Source: a virus
IMG/VR virus record: IMGVR_UViG_3300009788_000349
Span: 1-20,500 of that record
Direction: 5' to 3' (one strand)
DNA: 20,500 nucleotides
This document shows, one piece after another, positions 11,633-18,878 of the stretch. Every line of letters begins with the position of its first letter. Position 1 is the stretch's first letter. Position numbers and translations under genes: made by a program. The notes under the pieces are model-generated. The model did not search any database and was not told where the DNA came from. It worked only from the letters and a program-made list of their open reading frames with translations.

Positions 11633-13842
11633 ATCCAATAAGCAAGTTCGTTAATCTATTTAAAACACAACCGGCTGAGAGTCCACCTATGGGCGAAGTC
11701 GGTTTCGATGATTCCATACTTTATGGTGGTCGAGATTTTCCAAAGTATTCGCCGGATGACCTGATTATCAAAAAGGGTAACGGTGTATATCGTAAGATGA
11801 TGCTGGATGAACAGATCAAGGCTGTTCTTCGATTTAAACAAGACGCTATCCTGTCACGGCCATACTATTTCGATACCGAAGATACACCTGATGAAGAAGT
11901 TGAATACATGGAAGAAATCGCTGATTTCTTTAACTTCATGATTAAGCAGATCAAGGGTAGTTTCACGGATAATCTTACCGGTATTCTATCAGCACTTTAC
12001 AACGGATTTTCCATAACCGAAAAGATATATCAACCTATCGAGTACGAAGGCCGTACTATGTGGGGTCTGAAAGATATGAAGGTTAGGCCTTTTGATACCT
12101 TCCTGAATGGTTTTATGGTGGATGAACACGGCAATCTTTTTGGGTTGGAACAGAATGTTACTGCTGCTATAGTACCGATACCTATTGAGAAGGTTATTCA
12201 TTTCGTACACCAGCCTGATATCGATCTTCATTACGGTGAATCTGATTTAAGAGCGTGTTACCGGTCTTACTGGTCTAAGGATATTGTTATCAAGTTTCAG
12301 AACATTCATCTTGAACGTCATGCCAGTGGCTTTATATGGGCTCAGGTAGAAGGTGGGTTAACTGATCCTCAGAAGGTTAAACTACAAGCTTTATTATCGA
12401 ATATGTCGGCTAAGAGCAGTGTTCACGTTCCTTCTAACGTTAAGTTGAACAGTTTTCAACCGTTAAGAACAGACGCTTACGATAGGGCTATTGCTCAACA
12501 CGACAAGTCGATTGCAAAAGCTATGCTTGTTCCTAATCTTTTGGGAATGTCGGAACAGGGTAGTACTGGAAGTTACGCCCAGAGTGAGGTACATTTTAAG
12601 GTTTTTCTTTGGGTACTCGATCATATCACGAACAGGCTGACAGAGACCTTGAATGAACAGGTATTCCGAGAGCTCGCTTACTGGAACTTCGGAACTAAGA
12701 CTTTTCCGTGGTTTTCGTTTGAGCCGTTGAGTGATGATCAGAAGACGAATCTCGCTAAATCATGGGGAGAACTTATTTCTAAGAATGCTGTTACCAAGTC
12801 AGACAGTGATGAGGTTCATGTAAGACGATTGATGGGATTCCCTGATAAATCCGAAGACGCTGAAGAAGAACCTGAAACCGGAGATGATGTTGAAGATATG
12901 ATTGAGATACCGGATCAAGAGGACTGGATCTCGGCAAAGGGTAACTTGTCACAGTACATTCGTCAGGAGTTGCAGAACAAGCAATGGTTACGGCGTGTCA
13001 ACTTTGCTAAGATCGAGGGGACGCTTGATAATCACGATACGGTTATATCTGATGGTTTAGCAGATTCCATGGCGTTAGCTCGACAGAGTATCGAGAAGCA
13101 GATAATCAGTATAGTCGGTAATAGGTCATTAGGCAATGTCAAGCCGAAAGAAGTTGAGAATATTCGTATTCCAAAAGGTCAGCTCGTTACGATGCGGAAA
13201 CTCTTAAGAGTCAATCTAAAGTCCGTCCTTGATAACGGTTACGCTACAGCACAGAAGGAGCTCCCTTCAAAAAAGCTGGTTAACATATCACCTAACATGG
13301 ATAAGACACAGGCTGAGCGTTTTCTATCTTCCAAAGCCATGAAGATCACTGGTGTCTTGGATCAAGATGTTCTGAATGCAGTGCAACGGATATTAGAGAA
13401 CGGTATTAAATATGATAGTACACTTGACGAGGTAATCCGGTCAATGGCTTATGATACACAGTTGAAATCGATGTTACCTGAGTATGACGCTGCCGGTAAA
13501 GCGACTAACATCCCTGCTCGTTTGGAAAACATAGCTCGGACAAACACGTCAGATGCTATCAATCAAGGTCGTATGGCTCTATTCAGTAGGGAAGAGTTCA
13601 AGGGTTTTATAGTATCGTATGAGTATAGTGCAATACTTGATAGTCGGGTAACAGACGTGTGTGAGTCGTTACACGGCAAGATTCGGAAACAGTGGGCTGA
13701 ACGTACACCTCCGAATCATTATCAATGTAGGAGTTTACTTGTGGCCGTGACGGCTATTGATGATTGGAGTGGTAAGGAGAACAGGATTCCGGTAAAGGGT
13801 ATGCCCCATGCCGGATTCGGGAAGGAACTTTTAGAACAATAG
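11629..13842 (+). CDS. portal (Mu gp29/DUF935-like) fused to Mu F/SPP1 gp7-like minor head protein, 737 aa
   Basis: Residues about 40-405 match DUF935 portal proteins: LDEQIKAVLRFKQDAILSRPYYF, FTDNLTGILSALYNGFSITEKIY, GWG-like loop at MWGLKDM, and LVPNLLGMSEQGSTGSYAQSEVHF. The portal forms the ring through which DNA enters the head. An acidic linker follows (about 408-432). Residues about 560-712 carry a phage head morphogenesis domain: ARTNTSDAINQGR (636-648), D-RVTDVCESLHGK (671-684) and PPNHYQCRS (694-702). In Mu these are two separate proteins, gp29 and gp30/F. I see no stop or frameshift between them. The fusion would fix one F copy per portal subunit, unless it is cleaved. Confidence 0.9.
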   Translation: MNPISKFVNLFKTQPAESPPMGEVGFDDSILYGGRDFPKYSPDDLIIKKGNGVYRKMMLDEQIKAVLRFKQDAILSRPYYFDTEDTPDEEVEYMEEIADFFNFMIKQIKGSFTDNLTGILSALYNGFSITEKIYQPIEYEGRTMWGLKDMKVRPFDTFLNGFMVDEHGNLFGLEQNVTAAIVPIPIEKVIHFVHQPDIDLHYGESDLRACYRSYWSKDIVIKFQNIHLERHASGFIWAQVEGGLTDPQKVKLQALLSNMSAKSSVHVPSNVKLNSFQPLRTDAYDRAIAQHDKSIAKAMLVPNLLGMSEQGSTGSYAQSEVHFKVFLWVLDHITNRLTETLNEQVFRELAYWNFGTKTFPWFSFEPLSDDQKTNLAKSWGELISKNAVTKSDSDEVHVRRLMGFPDKSEDAEEEPETGDDVEDMIEIPDQEDWISAKGNLSQYIRQELQNKQWLRRVNFAKIEGTLDNHDTVISDGLADSMALARQSIEKQIISIVGNRSLGNVKPKEVENIRIPKGQLVTMRKLLRVNLKSVLDNGYATAQKELPSKKLVNISPNMDKTQAERFLSSKAMKITGVLDQDVLNAVQRILENGIKYDSTLDEVIRSMAYDTQLKSMLPEYDAAGKATNIPARLENIARTNTSDAINQGRMALFSREEFKGFIVSYEYSAILDSRVTDVCESLHGKIRKQWAERTPPNHYQCRSLLVAVTAIDDWSGKENRIPVKGMPHAGFGKELLEQ

Positions 13843-13854
13843 GAGGGAAACACG

Positions 13855-14307
13855 ATGAAACAGGCAGTAGTAACAGAAGGATTTGAAAAAAGGCGAGTGT
13901 ACACTAATTCAGAGCCGAAAACTGAAAAACCAAAAGGAGAAAACACGATGAAAGGTAAACCGATAGAAGGTAATAGTATTGCGGAAAAGATGGAACTGAT
14001 GTCTGAACGCGAAGTCAAAGAAATTCTGGTAAAAGGTTTTGATATAAGTATGTTGATCAACGTTGCTGGTGATTTAGCGAAGTTTCAAGTTTCTGCTAAA
14101 GAGATCGAAGAAGAATTAAGGAACTTAGTTTTACAATCTCGCGTCTTTTTAAAACTATCGCTTGATAAGGCTATCGAAAGTTTAACTGTGAAAGAATGTG
14201 ATCATAAGTGGATCGGATTACATGGACATCCGGCAGCATTTGAATGTGAATTTTGTCATGAGTTAGAAAAAGCAGGAAATATTTATAAAAATGACGATAC
14301 AGACTAA
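13855..14307 (+). CDS. hypothetical protein with C-terminal Cys/His site and two start sites, 150 aa
   Basis: Two in-frame starts each have a strong ribosome site: GGAGG before ATG 13855 and AAAAGGAG before ATG 13948 (residue 32). A shorter 119-residue form is therefore likely, perhaps the main one. The core is helical (SIAEKMELMSEREVKEILVKGFDISMLINVAGDLAKFQVSAKEIEEELRNLVLQSRVFLKL). Near the end, C115-x-H117 and C131-x2-C134-H135 look like a zinc site. It opens the cargo block downstream of the portal fusion. I do not recognise the family. Confidence 0.7.
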   Translation: MKQAVVTEGFEKRRVYTNSEPKTEKPKGENTMKGKPIEGNSIAEKMELMSEREVKEILVKGFDISMLINVAGDLAKFQVSAKEIEEELRNLVLQSRVFLKLSLDKAIESLTVKECDHKWIGLHGHPAAFECEFCHELEKAGNIYKNDDTD

Positions 14308-14455
14308 AATCAAATGTATTATCTGTAACGGCTTATTTGATTACAGGGAGATGATTTTATACTGTATTGTTTATCAAAGTACGTTATACATGCCGGTATG
14401 TGTGAGTTGTATTAAACAATCTTTGGGAGGCACACACGTTTGTGAAGCGAGGTGA
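14291..14455 (+). CDS. 54-residue zinc-ribbon protein
   Basis: The start overlaps the end of the preceding gene by 17 bases. C9-x2-C12 and C37-x2-C40 (CIIC and CVSC) form a four-Cys zinc ribbon spaced by about 24 residues, with two further Cys (25 and 51). Ribbons like this often occur at 50-60 residues in phages and bind nucleic acid or another protein. No ribosome site is obvious, so translation is probably coupled. It is one of several CxxC mini-proteins in this block and is shorter than common gene-calling limits. Confidence 0.6.
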   Translation: MTIQTKIKCIICNGLFDYREMILYCIVYQSTLYMPVCVSCIKQSLGGTHVCEAR

Positions 14456-14459
14456 GGGG

Positions 14460-14630
14460 AGGACTCATGGAAACATGGGTCATGTGTTTCCTCCTAAGTG
14501 GCGGGGTCGGCATGGGGCTGACCCCGTCCATACAGTGAGTAGAAAAAACTTGGTAGTTATAACGGTAGGCAGTGGATGAATACTTCCACAGGGTATCAAG
14601 TTTTTTGGTGTGGTTATTCTAAGAATAATC
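14460..14630 (+). ncRNA. four consecutive hairpins, candidate structured RNA
   Basis: Hairpin A: GGAAACATG (14469-14477) with CATGTGTTTCC (14481-14491), extended by AGGA/TCCT. Hairpin B: CGGGGTCGGC (14502-14511) with GCTGACCCCG (14517-14526), ten pairs with one G-U. Hairpin C: a 13-pair outer stem, 14543-14555 with 14594-14606, enclosing GTGGA/TCCAC. Hairpin D: GGTTATT (14612-14618) with AATAATC (14624-14630). They sit in a gap between two coding genes and end just before a ribosome site. This could be a riboregulator or processing element. I recognise no known RNA class. Hairpin C ends in a T6 run and may act as a weak terminator. Confidence 0.5.
14467..14538 (+). CDS. possible 23-residue hydrophobic peptide
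   Basis: METWVMCFLLSGGVGMGLTPSIQ starts at ATG 14467 behind GGGGAGGA. That ribosome site can be covered by TCCT inside hairpin A of the RNA fold. The sequence is short and hydrophobic. It may be a leader peptide or chance, because the hairpins alone explain its composition. Confidence 0.3.
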   Translation: METWVMCFLLSGGVGMGLTPSIQ

Positions 14631-14643
14631 AGGAGGTGTCAGG

Positions 14644-14688
14644 GTGAGGTTAACTGATCTACTCGCTTATTTATTAGGGAGAAAATAA
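14644..14688 (+). CDS. possible 14-residue leader peptide, GTG start
   Basis: A GTG start (14644) follows AGGAGG at seven bases, and the frame reads MRLTDLLAYLLGRK before TAA at 14686, two bases before the next ATG. The strong ribosome site and the tight junction suggest it is translated and couples to the 62-residue gene. Leu content is high (5 of 14), as in attenuator peptides, but no attenuator is visible. Confidence 0.4.
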   Translation: MRLTDLLAYLLGRK

Positions 14689-14689
14689 A

Positions 14690-14878
14690 ATGGACACAGG
14701 AGAAGGCACATTTGTACAGGTTATACCGGAACAGTGGAAGCAATTAGTTGAAGAATATCCTGATCACGGTGGTGTTTTTGAAATCGGCGAAGAGGTTGAA
14801 TTAAAGGGAAGTATTTTCAGAATTAAATCAATAAAACCAACGGAACTGCGATTGAAGTTAGTTAGGAGGAAACCATGA
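14690..14878 (+). CDS. hypothetical protein, 62 aa
   Basis: The protein is acidic at the N-terminus and basic at the end (LRLKLVRRKP). Its middle, GVFEIGEEVELKGSIFRIKSIKPTELRLKLV, looks like a small beta barrel: a DNA- or protein-binding SH3-like fold is possible but not shown. GGGAG precedes the ATG. It overlaps the next gene in an ATGA arrangement, so these small genes form one translational unit. I do not recognise the family. Confidence 0.65.
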   Translation: MDTGEGTFVQVIPEQWKQLVEEYPDHGGVFEIGEEVELKGSIFRIKSIKPTELRLKLVRRKP

Positions 14879-15036
14879 TGACTGACGCTGATTATTTGAA
14901 TTTAGTAAATCAACTTAATCATATTGGAAGTGACATAATATCTAAGCTTGAAGAAATTAGGTGTGCTATTGTTGATGTAGAAACGGAACTTGAAAAATTG
15001 AATTCAAACAAATCGGATGTAGAGCCATACGGTTAA
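14875..15036 (+). CDS. 53-residue coiled-coil protein
   Basis: Starts with MM; the first ATG (14875) follows AGGAGGAAACC. Nearly the whole chain is a heptad-like helix (YLNLVNQLNHIGSDIISKLEEIRCAIVDVETELEKLN), which suggests an oligomer or a partner-binding coiled coil. It is acidic and lacks a membrane segment. It lies 19 bases before the next start. Its size and position fit the other small accessory proteins between the head gene and the radical SAM enzyme; function is unknown. Confidence 0.6.
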   Translation: MMTDADYLNLVNQLNHIGSDIISKLEEIRCAIVDVETELEKLNSNKSDVEPYG

Positions 15037-15055
15037 TTATAAGGAGGGAACACTA

Positions 15056-15304
15056 ATGGCTAACTTAAAGGTATTTAAATGGAACGATCTTGAGGCATTA
15101 AAACAGCATAGTTCAGGAGATGCATTAGCAATAGCTGAAACGAAAGAAAAAGCAATAAAAAATATATCTGATTTATTCAATAAAGAAAATGAAAGTGATT
15201 ATTATACATCTATACGTGAGGAATTAAAAAAAGAACTCAATGAAACAAAGCCGTCTATTTCTGAACTTAAAAATTTTGTTTTTTATACATTCGGAAGTGC
15301 TTAA
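15056..15304 (+). CDS. hypothetical protein, 82 aa
   Basis: The protein starts behind AAGGAGG at good spacing. It has a strand-like opening (LKVFKWNDLEALKQ), an Ala-rich helix (GDALAIAETKEKAIKNISDLFNK) and a charged tail ending KNFVFYTFGSA. I see no Cys or membrane segment. It stands directly before the first radical SAM gene (13-base gap), the position a precursor peptide or partner would take, but no leader or core pattern of a known ribosomal peptide family is present. Confidence 0.65.
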   Translation: MANLKVFKWNDLEALKQHSSGDALAIAETKEKAIKNISDLFNKENESDYYTSIREELKKELNETKPSISELKNFVFYTFGSA

Positions 15305-15317
15305 ATAAGGAGGGAAC

Positions 15318-16028
15318 ATGATAACACTTAAAACAATTACAACTATCGAGCTATCGAATATCTGTCAGCTCAAATGTAGGTACTGTATCAACCGGCTACT
15401 TGTAAAACACGGCAGTCGAAAGTTAGGGATCATGGAAGAAGCTATTTTTACAGAATCTTTAGAGCTATTAAACAGCTTGTGTGTTGCCGGTACACAGAAA
15501 GAGGTTAATCTGAACGGTAACGGTGAGAGTTGTCTTGATCCGAATCTACCGGAACGTGCCAAACGTGTAAAGGAAGTAATGGGAGATCGCCATGTACAGT
15601 TCTGTACTAACGGAATGAATATGACACGGGCATTAGCTCAGGCTTTAAAGGATTCGGGTATTGATAGAATCGACATATCTGCTCATTCACCGTTTCATGC
15701 AAGACGGGCTCTTGAATGTTTTGCTTCTGTGAAGATGCCAACTATGTACGCTCTCGGTGTATTGCTTGCCCCTCATAACTGGGCGGGTCAGCTTGAACTT
15801 GAAAATCAGTATTTTTATTTACCGAGTATTCCCTGTACTCCGTTAATCGAAGGTCGTGGTTATATATCGAGGGAAGGTAATATCTCGCCGTGTTGTTATG
15901 ATTACAGGGATTTAGGAAAGTTCGGATCGGTACTTGATGGAGATATTTTAGATCGGGAGATCAAGCCCTTTATACTGTGTAAGACTTGTCATCAAAATAT
16001 ACCGGAGGAAATACAAAATGAAAAATGA
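15318..16028 (+). CDS. radical SAM/SPASM-like enzyme 1, 236 aa
   Basis: The radical SAM cluster motif is C16-x3-C20-x2-C23 (CQLKCRYC), which binds the [4Fe-4S] that cleaves S-adenosylmethionine. NLNGNGE (64-70) is the GGE-like motif and CTNGMNM (96-102) a conserved strand. C-terminal cysteines C173, C192-C193 and C221-x2-C224 form a short SPASM-like pattern for a second Fe-S cluster. Such enzymes usually act on peptides or proteins, sometimes on sugars. It is short for the family (often 350-450 residues), as phage versions are. It is paralogous to the gene at 18866: all Fe-S cysteines align. Strong AAGGAGG precedes the start. Confidence 0.9.
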   Translation: MITLKTITTIELSNICQLKCRYCINRLLVKHGSRKLGIMEEAIFTESLELLNSLCVAGTQKEVNLNGNGESCLDPNLPERAKRVKEVMGDRHVQFCTNGMNMTRALAQALKDSGIDRIDISAHSPFHARRALECFASVKMPTMYALGVLLAPHNWAGQLELENQYFYLPSIPCTPLIEGRGYISREGNISPCCYDYRDLGKFGSVLDGDILDREIKPFILCKTCHQNIPEEIQNEK

Positions 16029-16209
16029 AATTACATTACAAGATTCATGGGCTGATTATGATGAAGCTGATCCCATAAGTGACATTAAAGATGGAATTAA
16101 ATTGTTGGGAGGTGGGAAAAAGTGTTTGGGTATAACGATCAAAGGAGCGGTAGAGATTGAATGTCTTAAAAAAGAAGGTCTTATAAAATATAAAGAAAAT
16201 GAATCTTAA
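16018..16209 (+). CDS. hypothetical protein, 63 aa
   Basis: The gene overlaps its neighbours on both sides by 11 bases, so it is translated within the radical SAM-methyltransferase unit. The sequence is acidic at first (DSWADYDEADPISDIKDGIKLL) and then strand-like (GITIKGAVEIECLKKEGLIKYK). That middle part might be a small regulatory or binding domain. Its overlap with both enzymes suggests a partner or subunit, but I recognise no domain. Confidence 0.6.
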   Translation: MKNEITLQDSWADYDEADPISDIKDGIKLLGGGKKCLGITIKGAVEIECLKKEGLIKYKENES

Positions 16210-16867
16210 CCAGCAATACATAGACGGCTCATGGTACGAGGAAGAGTACAGTAGAAAATGGTATCGTCATCAGTATATCGATACTCCTGAACCTGATTGG
16301 GCTAAACAGAGCAAGGATTATTATATCGGGTTGATGATTGCGTATGCAGGGTTGATGCCAACTATGAAGGTGCTTGATCTTGGATCGGGTGTCGGGCAGG
16401 TCATGAACGCATGGCGAAGACGGGAGTTTCATAATATCGAGGGGGTCGAAATTTCTAAAACAGCCGTTGAAGCAAGTGGTGATCCGTTCATTAGAGTTGG
16501 CAGTGTAGCTGATCTTCCGTATGAGGATAAGTCTTTCGATGTTGTAACATCCCTTGCTCTTCTGGAACATATTGATGAAAGTATTATCGATAAAGTACTT
16601 TCAGAAGTTGTCAGGGTCGGAAAGAGACAGGTACATAATATAGGTATGGACAAAGGTACTGATCCAAGTCATATAAATATTAAAAGTCCTGATACATGGT
16701 TACAGTATTTCAAAAGGAATATGGACGCTGATAATGCTCTTCTATCGTATTTACCTGATCCGTTATTTAATACGACACCTATAATAATCGGGTTATACAA
16801 GGAAGAAATAACACATCCATTGTTTAATGCATTTAATAAGACGGTCAGGGAACCTATTGAATTTTAG
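16199..16867 (+). CDS. class I SAM-dependent methyltransferase, 222 aa
   Basis: A Methyltransf_11-type Rossmann fold is visible. Motif I is VLDLGSGVG (58-66), the acidic ribose-binding residue is E84 in EGVEISK, the SVADLPYEDKSFDVV block spans 102-116, and LLEHIDE (121-127) is typical of this subfamily. The first 45 residues (SWYEEEYSRKWYRHQYIDTPEPDWAKQSKDYYIGL) form the usual cap. It would transfer a methyl group from SAM to a small molecule, sugar or lipid; the substrate is not indicated. It overlaps the previous gene by 11 bases and has no clear ribosome site, so translation is coupled. It shares SAM as cofactor with the radical SAM genes. Confidence 0.9.
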   Translation: MNLNQQYIDGSWYEEEYSRKWYRHQYIDTPEPDWAKQSKDYYIGLMIAYAGLMPTMKVLDLGSGVGQVMNAWRRREFHNIEGVEISKTAVEASGDPFIRVGSVADLPYEDKSFDVVTSLALLEHIDESIIDKVLSEVVRVGKRQVHNIGMDKGTDPSHINIKSPDTWLQYFKRNMDADNALLSYLPDPLFNTTPIIIGLYKEEITHPLFNAFNKTVREPIEF

Positions 16868-16875
16868 GAAACAGT

Positions 16876-17046
16876 ATGAAGAAATTAGGTCAATTAAATT
16901 GTACTATAAATGCTGTGAGTTTAGGTATTAAAGTAACAGTTGAAATTTGTATAGAGTGTGGAGGTGTTATTACTCCAAAAAATATTAGTAATATTTATCT
17001 TAAATGTAAGTGTGAGAAAAGGAATCATGCCAGCATACGAAGTTGA
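16876..17046 (+). CDS. 56-residue zinc-ribbon protein
   Basis: C25-x2-C28 (CIEC) and C44-x-C46 (CKC) form a ribbon. The pattern VEICIECGG...NIYLKCKCE is close to the N-terminal ribbon of the FkbM protein that follows (IRICMNCNA...IYFECTCS). The start (16876) follows AGGA. It overlaps that FkbM gene by 20 bases. It may be a duplicate of the fused ribbon, either its ancestor or a free-standing partner. Shorter than common gene-calling limits. Confidence 0.65.
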   Translation: MKKLGQLNCTINAVSLGIKVTVEICIECGGVITPKNISNIYLKCKCEKRNHASIRS

Positions 17047-18043
17047 GACAGTAACAGAAGCATTAAATCATGAAATAAGAATCTGTATGAACTGCAATGC
17101 TCGGATTGTCCAACGTGAGACCGATGAAATTGGAACTATTTATTTTGAATGTACCTGTAGCACATGGAGAAGTATTGAAAAGGATTACGGTATCGATATT
17201 GAACGGTACAAGTTCAGTAGTCAGGCAGAGAAGGACAAGTACTGTAGTAAAAATGGAAGGGAAATACATCCGATAATTAAGATACGACATCCGCACATTA
17301 ATAACCGGGTTGTTATGATGGAATTGGCTGAGTGTGATGAATTCATATTGGATGATGGTACAAAGTACATGGAAGCTTATGACGGCCCCTGTGACACGAT
17401 GTTAGAGTTAGGTTCTCATGTTGGGTGTAGTACGTTATTCTTTGCTGCTGAAAAGGGCTTTAAACGGATAATGGCAATAGAAGCACATCATGAGAATTTT
17501 AGGAATCTGGTACGGAACACGTTTAATAATCAATTGAACGATATTATCCGTCCATTCTGGTCAGCGGTTGCAGCAAAGACAGGGGAGATTCGTTCTTTAT
17601 CTTGGGCGAACTCCGGTCTTAATCATGGTCAATACGGTACGTTTTTCAGATCGGATAATCATCCTAATGCCGGATTTGTACAGACGATAGGATTTGAACA
17701 TATACTTTCTCTCTTCGATACCATTGATGTATTGAAGGTGGATATTGAAGGTAGCGAGTACGAGATATTCAGCCCGAATAACGGTTTAAAGGAAACACTG
17801 AAGCGGGTTAGATTTATAGAGCTGGAAACACACGCTCCGAATGACGCTTTTTTTACAGACAAGCAGTTCGCCGAGTACGGATATCCACATCAGGGAACGG
17901 CAACTGGTATCTTAAAGAACTTCTTAATTGATTGCGGTTTTGAACTTAATTTTCGGGATGTGTCTGATGGTGGTATGCAGGGGTACAATAAAAACTTTAG
18001 GGGGAAAACACAAAATGGAAAACATAATCGATGTAATTTATGA
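17027..18043 (+). CDS. FkbM-family methyltransferase with N-terminal Cys ribbon, 338 aa
   Basis: Motif I is MLELGSHVGCS (125-135), E152 follows in MAIEAHHENF, and the family signature LKVDIEGSE (236-244) is complete, with FIELETHA near 263-270. FkbM enzymes are O-methyltransferases acting on polyketides, sugars and glycolipids. Residues 1-70 are extra: C20-x2-C23 and C42-x-C44 form a ribbon like the 56-residue gene before it. I chose ATG 17027 since the longer reading begins inside that gene. AAAAGG precedes it. It overlaps the next gene by 29 bases. It is the third SAM-using enzyme type in the block. Confidence 0.88.
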   Translation: MPAYEVETVTEALNHEIRICMNCNARIVQRETDEIGTIYFECTCSTWRSIEKDYGIDIERYKFSSQAEKDKYCSKNGREIHPIIKIRHPHINNRVVMMELAECDEFILDDGTKYMEAYDGPCDTMLELGSHVGCSTLFFAAEKGFKRIMAIEAHHENFRNLVRNTFNNQLNDIIRPFWSAVAAKTGEIRSLSWANSGLNHGQYGTFFRSDNHPNAGFVQTIGFEHILSLFDTIDVLKVDIEGSEYEIFSPNNGLKETLKRVRFIELETHAPNDAFFTDKQFAEYGYPHQGTATGILKNFLIDCGFELNFRDVSDGGMQGYNKNFRGKTQNGKHNRCNL

Positions 18044-18440
18044 CTGGATTGAATCTATTGAAGCGATAATAAAAAGACACACTATTGTAAAACCTATCAT
18101 CGGTGAAAAAGGTGGTGAGGTATCAAGAGGCTGGATATTTGAAGTAATTACGGCGATAAGCTTAACCTTTAAAAGACATGAGACGAAGGACGGTGTTTTA
18201 GGATTTGCTTATATGACAGGGCTTATATTATTAAGCTGGTACTTCAGAACTCACTTTGCAAAGACCTGTGATCCACGAAGATCAATAAAGGATAGAGAAG
18301 AAGCCTTTAGACAATTAGTTGGAAATATGGAATCTCTTTTTGAAATGCTTAAATTAGAAGTTACAGAAAAAGATAAAGAGGTTTTTGATCAAGAATGGGA
18401 GCCGATTGAATTTAAAAAGGAGGAAACTGAAAATGACTAA
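18015..18440 (+). CDS. hypothetical protein with one hydrophobic segment, 141 aa
   Basis: I chose ATG 18015, preceded by GGGGGAAAAC, 29 codons into a longer frame that would overlap the FkbM gene even more. Residues about 62-78 (LGFAYMTGLILLSWYFR) are a possible membrane segment. The rest is helical, ending in an acidic tail (EWEPIEFKKEETEND). The start IIDVIYDWIESIEAIIKRH may be an amphipathic helix. It might hold the pathway at the membrane, but I do not recognise the family. Confidence 0.65.
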   Translation: MENIIDVIYDWIESIEAIIKRHTIVKPIIGEKGGEVSRGWIFEVITAISLTFKRHETKDGVLGFAYMTGLILLSWYFRTHFAKTCDPRRSIKDREEAFRQLVGNMESLFEMLKLEVTEKDKEVFDQEWEPIEFKKEETEND

Positions 18441-18669
18441 CGTATGTTGTCTTGCTTGTGGAGCGGAGTTATACAAGATTAGAGAACTAATACCGTATTT
18501 TTGTGAAGGTCAGTTAGTTATAGATTGCCCTATTTGTAATGTTATAACACGAGTATTTATAACTAATAATGGTGAAATTGCTTTAGTACCAGAGACATTT
18601 GAAGTAGCCGGTGATCCTTCCGAAACCGAAAAATATACTGGTACTCCTCCCTATGGAACGGGAGATTGA
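18433..18669 (+). CDS. Cys-rich mini-protein, 78 aa
   Basis: ATG 18433 follows AAGGAGG, overlapping the previous stop by eight bases; a longer upstream reading is rejected for that reason. C5, C6, C9, C24, C32 and C35 (CCLAC...CPIC) make a zinc ribbon in the first 40 residues. The second half (VITRVFITNNGEIALVPETFEV and a Gly/Pro-rich end) is strand then disordered. It is another of the CxxC mini-proteins placed among the SAM enzymes. Confidence 0.65.
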   Translation: MTNVCCLACGAELYKIRELIPYFCEGQLVIDCPICNVITRVFITNNGEIALVPETFEVAGDPSETEKYTGTPPYGTGD

Positions 18670-18671
18670 TA

Positions 18672-18878
18672 ATGCAAGAAACTGTCGGGATAAGAACTGT
18701 TGAAAACGGCTCTCATCCTTATCAATTTGAATGGGCTACATACTATACTACTTGTATCTGTGGGGAAGAAATTTGGTTAGGTGGAACGGTAAGGCGATTA
18801 GTAGAGCAGGGTGATATTGAATTAAAATGTCGGGCTTGTCCAAGGGTAATAAAGGAGAAAACACAATGCGAAAGATAA
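18672..18878 (+). CDS. zinc-ribbon mini-protein, 68 aa
   Basis: ATG 18672 follows GGGAG and starts two bases after the previous stop. C28-x-C30 and C53-x2-C56 (CIC...CRAC) make a ribbon with a helix-like spacer between them (VRRLVEQGDIE), and C66 is extra. Its C-terminus overlaps the second radical SAM start by 13 bases, so it is coupled to that enzyme. It may deliver substrate or act on nucleic acid; no family is recognised. Confidence 0.65.
   Translation: MQETVGIRTVENGSHPYQFEWATYYTTCICGEEIWLGGTVRRLVEQGDIELKCRACPRVIKEKTQCER

Noticed and set aside
13722-14060. Open frames on the opposite strand of the head and cargo genes
   Set aside because: They lack ribosome sites, overlap well-supported genes in full, and do not show protein-family patterns.
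14543-14606. A tRNA (GGTAG and a 5-pair arm are present)
   Set aside because: There is no T-loop sequence, the acceptor arm is A/T-run only and too long, and the anticodon-like loop has eight bases.
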